From contig JBFWNG010000003.1 of assembly GCA_050251195.1 (NCBI GenBank), forward strand, positions 496,001-560,000: a DNA stretch of 64,000 nucleotides, given 5' to 3'. Shown here one piece after another: positions 34,591 through 42,321 of the stretch; the first letter of the stretch is position 1, and every line of letters begins with the position of its first letter. The position numbers were made by a program, and so were the translations under genes. Below the pieces are notes generated by a model. That model had not been told where the DNA came from, did not search any database, and worked only from the letters and a program-made list of their open reading frames with translations. The stretch is from JBFWNG01 sp050251195. Its GTDB lineage: Bacteria; Bdellovibrionota_B; Oligoflexia; Oligoflexales; Oligoflexaceae.

Positions 34591-35178
34591 ATGAAGGTAG
34601 CAAAGAATTTGTTTCTAAGCGTCGCCGTGGTTATGTGTGCCACGGCTTGTATTCCGCAGCACCTTCAGAAGTATATGAACAAGGAGCCGGCTGCTGCCCC
34701 AGCATCAACTGTGGCAGCGCCCGCGACGACTGCGGTTGCGCCAAACAAAGGCAAGGCCGAGCAGCGACCCTCAGTTTACGCAATCGGAGAAAACATTTTT
34801 CGATTTAACCTCAATAGCAACGAGGTATGGGACAGTGCGATCAACGTTCTTTTGACCAACTACAACATTACTACTTTAGACCGGGAGTCCGGTCTTTTGA
34901 CGACGGAATGGGATACCTTTTATCTCGAAGGCCGCGTCTATCGCAACAAGATCAGCATGCACCTGCGGAAGTCAGCTTGGAACCTTGTCGATGTTATCGT
35001 TTACAACAACGTGGAGACCTTAAGCGGTCCCAATCCTTCACAAACGAATTCAGGAGTTTGGTTGCCAACGAACGAAGGTAAACAAGAGATAGGTCGTATC
35101 GTGCAAAACATGGCTCTTTATCTGAAACAACCAAAACCTAACCTACCCGAAGAGATGATCGCTCGTTCGCCTCAGTAA
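34591..35178 (+). CDS. Predicted lipoprotein, function unknown
   Basis: 195 residues. Signal peptide KNLFLSVAVVMCATAC with a lipobox Cys. A long Ala/Pro/Thr-rich spacer follows (AAAPASTVAAPATTAVAP), then a compact globular region with NSNEVWDSAINVLLTNYNITTLDRESGLLTT and strand-rich segments YRNKISMHLRKSAWNLVDVIVYNN. The layout resembles that of BamC-like or similar small outer-membrane lipoproteins (flexible N-terminal tether plus one alpha/beta domain), but there is no motif to prove it. It follows mdh by 10 bases and is probably in the same transcript. Confidence 0.65.
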   Translation: MKVAKNLFLSVAVVMCATACIPQHLQKYMNKEPAAAPASTVAAPATTAVAPNKGKAEQRPSVYAIGENIFRFNLNSNEVWDSAINVLLTNYNITTLDRESGLLTTEWDTFYLEGRVYRNKISMHLRKSAWNLVDVIVYNNVETLSGPNPSQTNSGVWLPTNEGKQEIGRIVQNMALYLKQPKPNLPEEMIARSPQ

Positions 35179-36186
35179 TCAAATAGGGCATTCCCACAAT
35201 CGCGCCGAGCTCCAACGACATCGACCGTTGTCGTTTATGAAATCCACATCGAACTTGTCATTCTTACGTTGTGGTATGAATTCAACAACGTGGTTATTTA
35301 CCTCGAGGCCGACCAGCTGCAGCAAATTGCGTTTCTGATTGAGGATGACTCGCACCATCATTCCCTCCGGTTGCGACGACACGGGATAGGTTCCGAACGC
35401 CGAATTACCTTGGGAATAAATTATGAAACCTTGCTTATAGAATTCCACTTCTTGCAGAACATGAGGATGATGCCCGATTACGCCGGTAGCACCGGCATCG
35501 ATCACCAAGCGCGCAAGTTCGGCCTGATAGTCCTTCTTTCGCTTGCTTTCTTCCTCGCCCCAATGAAACGAAACGAAGGTCGCATCGTGCGTCGATGCGC
35601 ACTCCCCTACCGCCGATTGCAGTTCTTCGTAAGAGAGGTTGGCCGTTCCCGGCCTTTCGTCCTCCGCCCAAAAGCCTTCCGGCAGGGTTCGGCTATACGA
35701 TAAAAAGCAGACTTTTTTACCCTTAATCTTTATAGATAACGGATGCTTAGCCTCGTCAATATTGACGCCGGCACCAACGTGATGAATGTTATAACGGTTA
35801 AGTTCTGCAACGGTGTCGAACAGACCAAAGTACCCGTAATCCATGATGTGGTTATTGGCGAGACTTGCGGCGGTGATCCCTGCGTTGCCGAGTACCCGCG
35901 CGGTTTGAAAGGGCATTTTGAGGTTGTAGCTTTTGAAGGGGTAGAAGTAGTGCGACTCCGTTATGGCCCCCTCGAGATTCACCATATTGAAGTCACCCTT
36001 TCGAAGCTCGGACTCGAGCCCCTGCAGAACATGTGATTTTTGGTCCTTCTCCGAGACGGTGTTGAGAACGTGGTCCGACAAATAGAAATCCCCCAGGAAC
36101 TGGATCGAGGCAGCCTGCGCCGAGGGGAAGCTCACTGATCCGAGCAGGGCTGAAATTACTACGTGTTTACATGAAATACGTGTCAT
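35179..36186 (-). CDS. CapA-like poly-gamma-glutamate synthesis / metallophosphatase-fold protein
   Basis: 335 residues of the PGA_cap (CapA) family, a calcineurin-like phosphoesterase fold protein implicated in polyglutamate capsule or related envelope processes. Signal peptide VVISALLGSVSFPSAQAA. Family motifs are IQFLGDFYLS, FNMVNLEGAIT, ASLANNHIMDYG, FVSFHWGEEES and VIGHHPHVLQEVEFY, covering the metal-binding positions. No capB or capC genes are adjacent, so a true capsule role is unproven. Convergent with the preceding lipoprotein gene (adjacent stops). The two tRNA-Ser genes start 99 bases beyond its start. Confidence 0.85.
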   Translation of the reverse strand: MTRISCKHVVISALLGSVSFPSAQAASIQFLGDFYLSDHVLNTVSEKDQKSHVLQGLESELRKGDFNMVNLEGAITESHYFYPFKSYNLKMPFQTARVLGNAGITAASLANNHIMDYGYFGLFDTVAELNRYNIHHVGAGVNIDEAKHPLSIKIKGKKVCFLSYSRTLPEGFWAEDERPGTANLSYEELQSAVGECASTHDATFVSFHWGEEESKRKKDYQAELARLVIDAGATGVIGHHPHVLQEVEFYKQGFIIYSQGNSAFGTYPVSSQPEGMMVRVILNQKRNLLQLVGLEVNNHVVEFIPQRKNDKFDVDFINDNGRCRWSSARLWECPI

Positions 36187-36284
36187 ACATGTACTTTAAG
36201 GTTCTGATTCTAGGAAATAAAAAGATATTTTCATTAATTCTACCAGATGCTATAAATCAAAACCTCGTTTTTCTAGGAAAGCAA

Positions 36285-36369
36285 GGAGGGATGGCCGAGT
36301 GGTTTAAGGCGGCGGTCTTGAAAACCGTTGTAGGGCAACTTACCGGGGGTTCGAATCCCTCTCCCTCCG
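36285..36369 (+). tRNA. tRNA-Ser (anticodon TGA)
   Basis: 85 bases with acceptor arms GGAGGGA and TCCCTCC, discriminator G, no encoded CCA. The D arm starts tggccgagtgg. Anticodon stem gcggt / accgt with loop cttgaaa gives TGA. A long variable arm (tgtagggcaacttaccgg) is typical of serine tRNAs. The T arm gggttcgaatccc is perfect. Confidence 0.97.
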
Positions 36370-36393
36370 CTCTTGTAAAACGAATCACAATTT

Positions 36394-36480
36394 GGAGAGA
36401 TGGCTGAGTGGCCGAAAGCACCTCCTTGCTAAGGAGGCGTCTGGGTAACTGGACCGAGGGTTCGAATCCCTCTCTCTCCG
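36394..36480 (+). tRNA. tRNA-Ser (anticodon GCT)
   Basis: 87 bases with acceptor arms GGAGAGA and TCTCTCC, discriminator G, no encoded CCA. Anticodon stem cctcc / ggagg with loop ttgctaa gives GCT. Long variable arm and perfect T arm. It lies 24 bases after the first tRNA-Ser, so both are probably processed from one transcript. Confidence 0.97.
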
Positions 36481-36497
36481 CTCTCGCGCAGCGAGAG
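36481..36497 (+). terminator. Hairpin after tRNA-Ser pair
   Basis: ctctcgc gca gcgagag forms a perfect 7-bp stem with a 3-base loop directly after the second tRNA. There is no U tract, so it could be a processing or weak termination signal. Confidence 0.4.
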
Positions 36498-36686
36498 CCC
36501 TCTACCAACTATCGACTACCGACAAGCACTTTCCTAACTCACAAAACTGACGAATCCAAAATCGCAACAGAACGCATCTGTGATTTCGTCTGTGATTTTG
36601 AAAACGACTCATTCCGCAGGTCGAAGCTTTCGGGCTTTCCGATCTCGCGGAGGGCACCGGTGCGCCTTTTTTCTGACGGCTGGCGA

Positions 36687-37200
36687 ATGATCGCCGCTGT
36701 CTTGTCGGCATCTCAATGTCAGAAAGCCACCGGGGCCGTTGTGAATCCGGAGCACATTGAGGAGCTTCGCCAAAAAATACCAGAATGGCAAAATCTTTGG
36801 AATGTGGATGGTGTAAAACTGCTGAAAGAAATAATGGCTGCTACCGGGAAGCAATTCCGCCAACAGGAAATGATCGCAACACTTTTTATATGCCCAAAAT
36901 GGCGGAGTATGAGCTCGCCTTATCAGCAAAGGCCGACTGGTTTTTAGAGAACACAACGGGTCAGCCAAAATCACCTGACTTACTAACGCATTGTTGATAA
37001 CTGCTTACAAAAGGTTGGGCTGGCTCGACAAACTTGCCGATTATAAGAAATTTGAGCTAAGTCTTGAGGAAGATATCAATGGCCCCCATCACATGGCCTG
37101 GAAGATCGTTGAAGATGAAACCCCGGAAGCATTTTTAGCGGAAATCAAAAACTGTCTATCCCTCAAAATTTGTGTTGCCCCATCGTCTCCCGTGTACTAA
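36687..37200 (+). pseudogene. Frameshifted remnant of an unknown secreted-protein gene
   Basis: Three consecutive reading frames give one coherent protein-like sequence. ATG 36687 leads to NPEHIEELRQKIPEWQ and LLKEIMAATGKQFRQQEM. A second frame takes over near 36890 (KADWFLENTTGQPKSPDLLTH). A third, from about 36991, reads ITAYKRLGWLDKLADYKKF and MAWKIVEDETPEAFLAEI. At least two frameshifts, and perhaps an internal deletion, break the gene. The layout vaguely recalls bacterial secreted families in which a His/Glu-containing middle part is present; that part is missing here. It sits directly after the tRNA-Ser pair. Confidence 0.6.
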
Positions 37201-37202
37201 AG

Positions 37203-37241
37203 AAGGTCCGTTATTAACCCTGCGAAAAAGGACCTTTTTTT
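37203..37241 (+). terminator. Rho-independent terminator abutting the next gene start
   Basis: aaggtcc (37203-37209) pairs with ggacctt (37230-37236), followed by a T tract (37235-37241) that ends at the ATG of the next gene. AAAAAGGA within it may double as the Shine-Dalgarno of that gene. Confidence 0.7.
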
Positions 37242-37601
37242 ATGAAGTTTTTAGTGACCGCGTTGTTTTGGAGCGCTGCTTCAGGCGCATTTGGATTAGA
37301 CCTAGCAACTGACCTGCCAGGCAAAGCCTACTTTATCGAGGAAGATGGATGCCACTTCCAGCTTAATTTTGCGAACGATGGCGAGGGGACTCGGATCAAT
37401 TATTGTGGGGAGCCAACAAGCCAGACGGCTCGCATCACATGGGAAGTCGACTCAACCTATGTCGTGAAAATATTGGATGGCGATACAAAATCCATTCTTG
37501 TTTTCCGTGAAGATCTAGCAGCTGCCACCATGATTCAAGACGCCCCAGTTCAGGAGAGGAATACATACGAGCTTACGCTCGTTACGGAACCGCTTGAGTA
37601 A
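37242..37601 (+). CDS. Small secreted protein, function unknown
   Basis: 119 residues with a signal peptide (KFLVTALFWSAASGAFG; cleavage near GAFG-LDL). The mature part is acidic and strand-rich with two Cys residues (DGCHFQLNF, INYCGEPTS) that could form a disulfide. Segments YFIEEDG, ARITWEVDSTYVVKIL and SILVFREDLAAATMI suggest a small beta-sandwich. No family recognised. Its start is fused to a terminator-like hairpin. Confidence 0.6.
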   Translation: MKFLVTALFWSAASGAFGLDLATDLPGKAYFIEEDGCHFQLNFANDGEGTRINYCGEPTSQTARITWEVDSTYVVKILDGDTKSILVFREDLAAATMIQDAPVQERNTYELTLVTEPLE

Positions 37602-37828
37602 AGTCGATTCGAGATGGCGGCTTGCCTCATCACCTCACATATTTCGTCTCGATCTCCGTCAAAACAACTTTATAATTTGGGGCAGCACTCGTGCCCCCGG
37701 TCTGATCATTTTTCGTGTGTTTAATGATGACCCGGGATTCGGCAGTGGCCCTCGAGGCTGAGCCAGCCACCCTTATTAACTAAAGAGAGCTTAGACCTTA
37801 GGACGCTAGCCAGGTGTCCGCAGGAAAA
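37602..37828. other. Gap with no recognisable feature
   Basis: No ORF with protein character, no repeat copy and no hairpin with a T tract was seen in this stretch. Confidence 0.4.
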
Positions 37829-38395
37829 TCAAAGATCGACTATCCTTCGGCTCGCCATCTCAAGAGGCTGCCAGTCATCGTCTTTTCCACCTATTGCGCA
37901 AATTTTAAATCTGCCCGTACCTTCGGGCACCGAAATTCCATGTTGAGAGCCGTTGCTCTCATCCAAAAGTTTAGGCTCGCTGTAGCCATTTTCATCGGAA
38001 CAGTTTATCTCGTCAGTTGGACCCATCTTATACCGGTAATGTGTCGCTTTATTTCCGTAGAAGTGGAAAAAGCCGTTGGCATGCAAGCCAATTTTGACCA
38101 TGGGAGAAAAATAAAAAACTTTTAGCGCCTTAATATCAACGTCACTCAGGCGAGGATATTCATCTTCAATGGTAAGCAAAAGTATTTTGGATATGTTAGC
38201 ATCGGCTGATGAAATATTCGGCAAGTAAAAATACTTTGCGCATAAATTACCTTTGCGTAAGTGATTTGTAAGTGATCTTTGAACCTCAAAACGAGGACGA
38301 ATAATAGCAACAATAAGAGGAATATAATGGAAAATTTCGTGTTTTATATCACTGTCGCAATAGGCTTGAGCACTTTCGGTTGCAAATCGAGACAA
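37829..38395 (-). pseudogene. Fragment carrying the C-terminal domain of a secreted beta-domain protein
   Basis: The 188-residue ORF has no signal peptide and its first part lies across the start of the plus-strand protease gene (38327), so that part is probably not coding. The C-terminal 100 residues, however, look real: FFHFYGNKATHYRYKMG, DENGYSEPKLLDE, FKICAIGGKDDDWQPLE. They match the end domain of the lipoprotein at 31402-32643 (THYKYKV, YSPLRPVSMPITD, VEICVIGHN). It is best read as a gene remnant left after loss of the N-terminal part. Confidence 0.4.
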
Positions 38396-39136
38396 AAAAA
38401 ATCAGACGTCAAGGTTGCGGGCGGAGAATCTATGGAGCAGTACGCTGGTACAACTGCTGTGCGCTGCGTTCAAATAAGCGAACTGGGAGCCTGTGCGTCG
38501 GGTACTTTCGTCAATCCGACCACCTTAATCACTGGAGCTCATTGCGTACGGAGTGATAAAAACGAACCCTATCATGTTTCAGTTGAGGGAAGAACTCCCG
38601 CAGCAATCTATGCTGACGAAAGCTTTTTTGACAACTGGACCGAGGGACGACACGAGGTCGCCAAAGATCTAGCTGTGGTCGTATTTAACGAACCGGTGGG
38701 GAATGAGATAGGGATAAATAGTTACCCGCCTGTAACCTCCAATACTGCTGAGCAGGGCGAACTGGTTTGGATATTTGGATATGGCCTAACCGATTCACGG
38801 GATAACAATTCGGGCGGGAAGCTTTATAGGGGCTCCAATACGATAAAACAGGTCACCGGCGGAGAAATTACATTGAATCCAGGCGTACACTGGGCGGATA
38901 CCGAGACGCCAGGGAGGTCCGCTCCCCTTCCTGGTGATTCGGGCGGGGCGCTGATCAGAGCAGCACCCCTAGAGCTCATTGGAGTAACATCTACCAGCTG
39001 GTATTATGGCGAAGAAGGTGAGTCGAGTTTTGTCGACTTGACAAGTAAAGCGAGTAGACGACTCTTTCGTGAAGCGATTCGATGTGACTCTGACGTTTGT
39101 GCAGCAAATTTTCCTGGTTCAGGCGTCCACGAATAG
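38327..39136 (+). CDS. Lipoprotein trypsin-like serine protease (S1 family)
   Basis: 269 residues from ATG 38327. The signal peptide FYITVAIGLSTFGC gives a lipobox Cys. Catalytic triad: His in TLITGAHCV, Asp in EVAKDLAVVVF, Ser in LPGDSGGALI. Other chymotrypsin-family marks are LVWIFGYGLTDS and LIGVTSTSWYYG. Six or more Cys residues allow disulfides. Being lipidated, it is probably anchored in the outer membrane. The upstream minus-strand ORF overlaps it only as a remnant. Substrate unknown. Confidence 0.85.
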   Translation: MENFVFYITVAIGLSTFGCKSRQKKSDVKVAGGESMEQYAGTTAVRCVQISELGACASGTFVNPTTLITGAHCVRSDKNEPYHVSVEGRTPAAIYADESFFDNWTEGRHEVAKDLAVVVFNEPVGNEIGINSYPPVTSNTAEQGELVWIFGYGLTDSRDNNSGGKLYRGSNTIKQVTGGEITLNPGVHWADTETPGRSAPLPGDSGGALIRAAPLELIGVTSTSWYYGEEGESSFVDLTSKASRRLFREAIRCDSDVCAANFPGSGVHE

Positions 39137-39275
39137 TGCCAGAGAAGATGTCGCGTTGAATGTTCGGAGCGGCAAAAGCCGCTCGCGTTTTGACTATTCG
39201 TAGCCCTAGCCCTTAGCGGGATCGTGATCTTCGCCCAAGCCCCGATCTAGAATAGAGCAAGTAGTTGCTACATAA
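39137..39275. other. Short gap after protease gene
   Basis: About 140 bases without coding signal between the protease stop and the remnant on the minus strand. Contains gcggcaaaagccgctcgc, a small hairpin (gcggc/gccgc) that may terminate the protease transcript. Confidence 0.35.
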
Positions 39276-39641
39276 TCAGCCTGGAATCCATCCAAAGTGG
39301 AGTCCTACCGAAGTCCTACACCATCGGTGACCGTCTTCCATACCTGTGGAAGTCACCCCGTACTGGCGAGCATCGTAGAGCGTGTCTAAATCATTCATGT
39401 CCCAAGTATCAAGTTGGGTCTCGACGCCGTTCAAGGTTTGGAATACTTCAAAATGTAGATTGAATTTGTTCGTGGATTTATCTTTGGTAATCGTACCTAT
39501 CATCCAACCATCAGGTATATTCGGCCCCAGTCACCTCGAAAAGCATGGGTCTCAAAGCTGCCGACCAAGGAATCGCCTACATCTTCCACATAAATATGAG
39601 CATTCCCGCAATGTTTTAAAGCTATGCCCGTCGCGGGATGC
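39276..39641 (-). pseudogene. Frameshifted remnant of a secreted protein
   Basis: Two minus-strand frames join into one protein-like sequence. The first (ALKHCGNAHIYVEDVGDSL and VGSFETHAFRGDWG) is broken near 39510; the second frame continues with PNIPDGWMIGTITKDKSTNK, FNLHFEVFQTLNGVE and TWDMNDLDTLYDARQYG. One frameshift accounts for the break. No conserved family is recognised. The 39641 end is only where the open frame begins to look coding. Confidence 0.45.
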
Positions 39642-39797
39642 CTTTATACTCTGATTTATTGGGCAATGCTACGGCGAATGCCGTTGTTTTTGAAAAGAGA
39701 GTTCGGCCAATTTGTCGCGCCAGAAGTGCTGCCACACTTGGAAGGACAACAAATTTATGAACACTGTGCGCCGTCACAATCCGAGCGTCAATCGCCC

Positions 39798-41435
39798 CTA
39801 ATGATCAAACCCGATTTGCTCCCATTGGTCGGCGTATTTCTTCCAACAATGCACCCCCTTATCGTCCAAGGCGCATATGCCAGATCCGGCAATGGTTATG
39901 GACGACGGGTTTTCTAATCCATCTAACTTTATTCGATTTTGATCTTTAGTTGAACATTGAGCAACATTTCCATACCGGCTCACAACACAAGCCATGTTTG
40001 TGTCAAGAGCAACGTCGTATATCCCTCCCATGTCACTGAGTTCTTCGAAAACTTCCGGGTAAGGCCAATTGCAGCGAGCTCTATACTCGGGACCGAATGG
40101 CCCGTTAATCTGCAGTACGGAACAAATATTGCCGTCATTGTTTACGACTAGTTTCAGGACAAGAGCGGGATTCATGCCGAATACCAATCTTCCCTGAAGA
40201 TGCAAACCCCAACACATAATCCCCAGGGAATCGACGACACAGGTATCGGTGTCCGAAGCTGTTATAAGTCGAGCGCCTTGGATGCCGGAAGGAGGTGTCA
40301 ACAATCCCTTTTCTCGAGCAGACGTAGATCCCCAACAGGACACCCCTTCATCGTGAATTGCGCAGGCGTGCGTCTCCCCCAAAGCTATCCCCGTTGGATT
40401 AGTAACTTCAGTAATTGTGTCTGGGATTTGACTCTGCTCCCTATCGCCCCAACAGCGAATTGCGGGTCCCGTCGGATCCTCATCGTAGGCGCAATTGTAG
40501 TTCTCCCCTGTCGCTAATATGCGCGGATTAACCATTTTTGGGGGCTCAAATACGGACGGGTCTATGGCCTCGCTAGATCCCGAATATTTCCAGCAGCGAA
40601 CTTTGCTTTTAGCCAATGTACATCCGTATCCATATTTTCTCGAAGAGCGGACTAAGATGTTTCCTTCAGGGCAGTTTCGGATTCCGGCGTTGCAATCAAT
40701 TAAGGGCAAACCAAGACCGCCGAGCGCGGCTCGGAGATCCTGGGGGCTAAGTGCTTCCAGATCGCTAGAGTGAAGAATTTTATTCGCCTCCCTAATGACT
40801 TTGATGTCACCGCTGAAGTCTTTAAGCCACGTGTGAACCATTAAGAAGGAAAACTGCAGCGGTTTTGCATTGGCTAGGGCGGAAAGAATGTCCTTGTCAT
40901 ATGTGTACTTTATTGTGCCGTTGTCATACGATCGGATCACCGATTGGATAACGTTTTCTGATTCCGCTTTTCGAACAACGCAATTACCCGGCAAGGTGAT
41001 TTCTAGATCCGCATTTGAGACTCCGACCAAGCCCCCGTCCATGTCCGTAATTTTGGAGACGGCTCGCCAAAGGTTGGTATGTTCTGAACTGGCTGTCTGA
41101 GCATAGGACTTTAGAAAGTTTTGGAAAGAGGTTTCAAAGAGAGGTAGCTTTTCTGAAAGCTCGCCGAGGATGCGCGACATAGATTTTTCCCAGGTCTCGA
41201 CCTCTACAATCTTTGGAATGTTGGCGGCCCCCGTTGCGAAATAGTCTAGAGAATAATAACCCTCAAAAGAATTCGCATTAGCCGATGCTTCGCAAAAAAC
41301 AACGTCACCTCGATTCGCATTGGCGATTGAGGCGGCATTTAGGTGTCCTGATGCCCCTTTTTGTCCCATACGAGCTACGCAGGAACACAGAACCAAGCAG
41401 ACTAGCAGCAAAGACGGTCTCACACGCGAATCCAT
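39798..41435 (-). CDS. Predicted lipoprotein: orphan N-terminal domain plus RCC1-like repeats
   Basis: 545 residues from ATG 41435; the track of open frame before it lacks coding character and the signal peptide RPSLLLVCLVLCSC starts there. Lipobox Cys in LCSC. The N-terminal half (residues about 35-250) is homologous to the divergent gene at 41597. The C-terminal half holds Cys-rich repeats with CAYDEDPTGPAIRCWGD, ACAIHDEGVSCWGS, CVVDSLGIMCWG and ICALDDKGVHCWKK. The CA...GVxCWG pattern recurs about every 50 residues, as in RCC1-type beta-propeller proteins. A good promoter with a -35 of TTGACA lies just upstream. Confidence 0.75.
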   Translation of the reverse strand: MDSRVRPSLLLVCLVLCSCVARMGQKGASGHLNAASIANANRGDVVFCEASANANSFEGYYSLDYFATGAANIPKIVEVETWEKSMSRILGELSEKLPLFETSFQNFLKSYAQTASSEHTNLWRAVSKITDMDGGLVGVSNADLEITLPGNCVVRKAESENVIQSVIRSYDNGTIKYTYDKDILSALANAKPLQFSFLMVHTWLKDFSGDIKVIREANKILHSSDLEALSPQDLRAALGGLGLPLIDCNAGIRNCPEGNILVRSSRKYGYGCTLAKSKVRCWKYSGSSEAIDPSVFEPPKMVNPRILATGENYNCAYDEDPTGPAIRCWGDREQSQIPDTITEVTNPTGIALGETHACAIHDEGVSCWGSTSAREKGLLTPPSGIQGARLITASDTDTCVVDSLGIMCWGLHLQGRLVFGMNPALVLKLVVNNDGNICSVLQINGPFGPEYRARCNWPYPEVFEELSDMGGIYDVALDTNMACVVSRYGNVAQCSTKDQNRIKLDGLENPSSITIAGSGICALDDKGVHCWKKYADQWEQIGFDH

Positions 41436-41457
41436 AAAATAGTGGCAGGTTCTCGAA

Positions 41458-41485
41458 ATTTTAGCTGTTTGCCTGGTTTTGTCAA
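41458..41485 (-). promoter_or_regulatory. Sigma-70-type promoter of the RCC1-like lipoprotein gene
   Basis: On the minus strand TTGACA (41480-41485), a 16-base spacer and TAAAAT (41458-41463). The expected start, about 41451, gives a 5' leader of only about 16 bases with no obvious ribosome binding site. Confidence 0.6.
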
Positions 41486-41498
41486 TCATTGAAAGAAT

Positions 41499-41520
41499 AC
41501 TGTTGCCAGCTGGCAACAGT
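41499..41520. promoter_or_regulatory. 22-bp perfect palindrome, likely operator
   Basis: The palindrome arms are ACTGTTGCCAG and CTGGCAACAGT, uninterrupted (41499-41520). It lies 14 bases upstream of the minus-strand -35 and 77 bases before the plus-strand start. CAACAGT also occurs alone at 41579-41585 just before that start and CTGTTG at 41540-41545. The regulator at 42322 is the nearest candidate ligand. Confidence 0.7.
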
Positions 41521-41596
41521 TGGGATATTACGTTCTCCCCTGTTGTTACGAAATCGATTATAGTGGCGCCGCAACGCGCAACAGTATGGTGATTCA

Positions 41597-42319
41597 ATGC
41601 GATATAAATCGTTTTTTTGTCTTCTCGTCCTAACGTCTTCTTCCGTCTTGGCAAGCGGCTTCGACATCGGCCGTGGGGGTGACGTCGTTTATTGCAAGGA
41701 TTCCGAAGCGAATGAACTTCGGGGCTATTACACGCTTGATTTCGTTGCCGCTCGAACCCCCAATAATTCCATGATTGTCCCTGGGGGCAACTGGCAAGGT
41801 TCCAGAACGCGTTTGCTGGCTTTGCTCCAGGAAAGAGATTCTCATTTGTACAGAAGCTTTAAAACGTTCCTGCACTATTACGATAGGAGGGGCGACTTAA
41901 CGCTTAGCCGAAGGTGGGAGGGAATTTCAAATATTACGGACCATGAGGGCGGTCTGGTTGACATAAGAGATGAGCACTTGGACGAGAATCAGCTCCCAGA
42001 AAATTGTGTCATTCAAATTGGTCAAACGAAAAATGTAATCCAGGCCGTCATCCGAAAAGTCAATCTCGATACCTGCACTATCTACTACACGTACGATAAG
42101 GATCTGTTCTTGGCACTTGAAACCGCCCGTCCGCTACAGTTTTCGTTTCTCATGGTCCACGAATGGCTCCGAGACTTAACAGACGATCCCGCGACGATTC
42201 GGGCGGTGAATATGTTTCTCCATTCCGCACAACTGGAAGGCACGAACGGCCACGACTTCCGGGAAGTTCTACACGATCTGGGACTTCGCATCGGCTCTGA
42301 TGCCGGGTTTTGCTTTTAG
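41597..42319 (+). CDS. Secreted protein, paralog of the RCC1-lipoprotein N-terminal domain
   Basis: 240 residues with signal peptide YKSFFCLLVLTSSSVLASG (not a lipobox). It aligns along its length with the first 250 residues of the divergent lipoprotein: RGGDVVYCKDSEANELRGYYTLDFV, ITDHEGGLVDIRDEHL, NQLPENCVI, NVIQAVIRK, YYTYDKDLFLALETARPLQFSFLMVHEWLRDL. The HEWL here is HTWL in the lipoprotein. The family has no assigned function. It stops just before the TIGR02147-type regulator, with which it forms a probable operon. Confidence 0.7.
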   Translation: MRYKSFFCLLVLTSSSVLASGFDIGRGGDVVYCKDSEANELRGYYTLDFVAARTPNNSMIVPGGNWQGSRTRLLALLQERDSHLYRSFKTFLHYYDRRGDLTLSRRWEGISNITDHEGGLVDIRDEHLDENQLPENCVIQIGQTKNVIQAVIRKVNLDTCTIYYTYDKDLFLALETARPLQFSFLMVHEWLRDLTDDPATIRAVNMFLHSAQLEGTNGHDFREVLHDLGLRIGSDAGFCF

Positions 42320-42321
42320 AT

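Noticed and set aside
36285..36480. Active genomic island with att repeats at tRNA-Ser
   Set aside because: No integrase and no second copy of the tRNA 3' end found by eye.
36408..36947. ORF beginning within the second tRNA-Ser
   Set aside because: The first part is tRNA and spacer; only the later part (from 36687) is counted, as a decayed gene.
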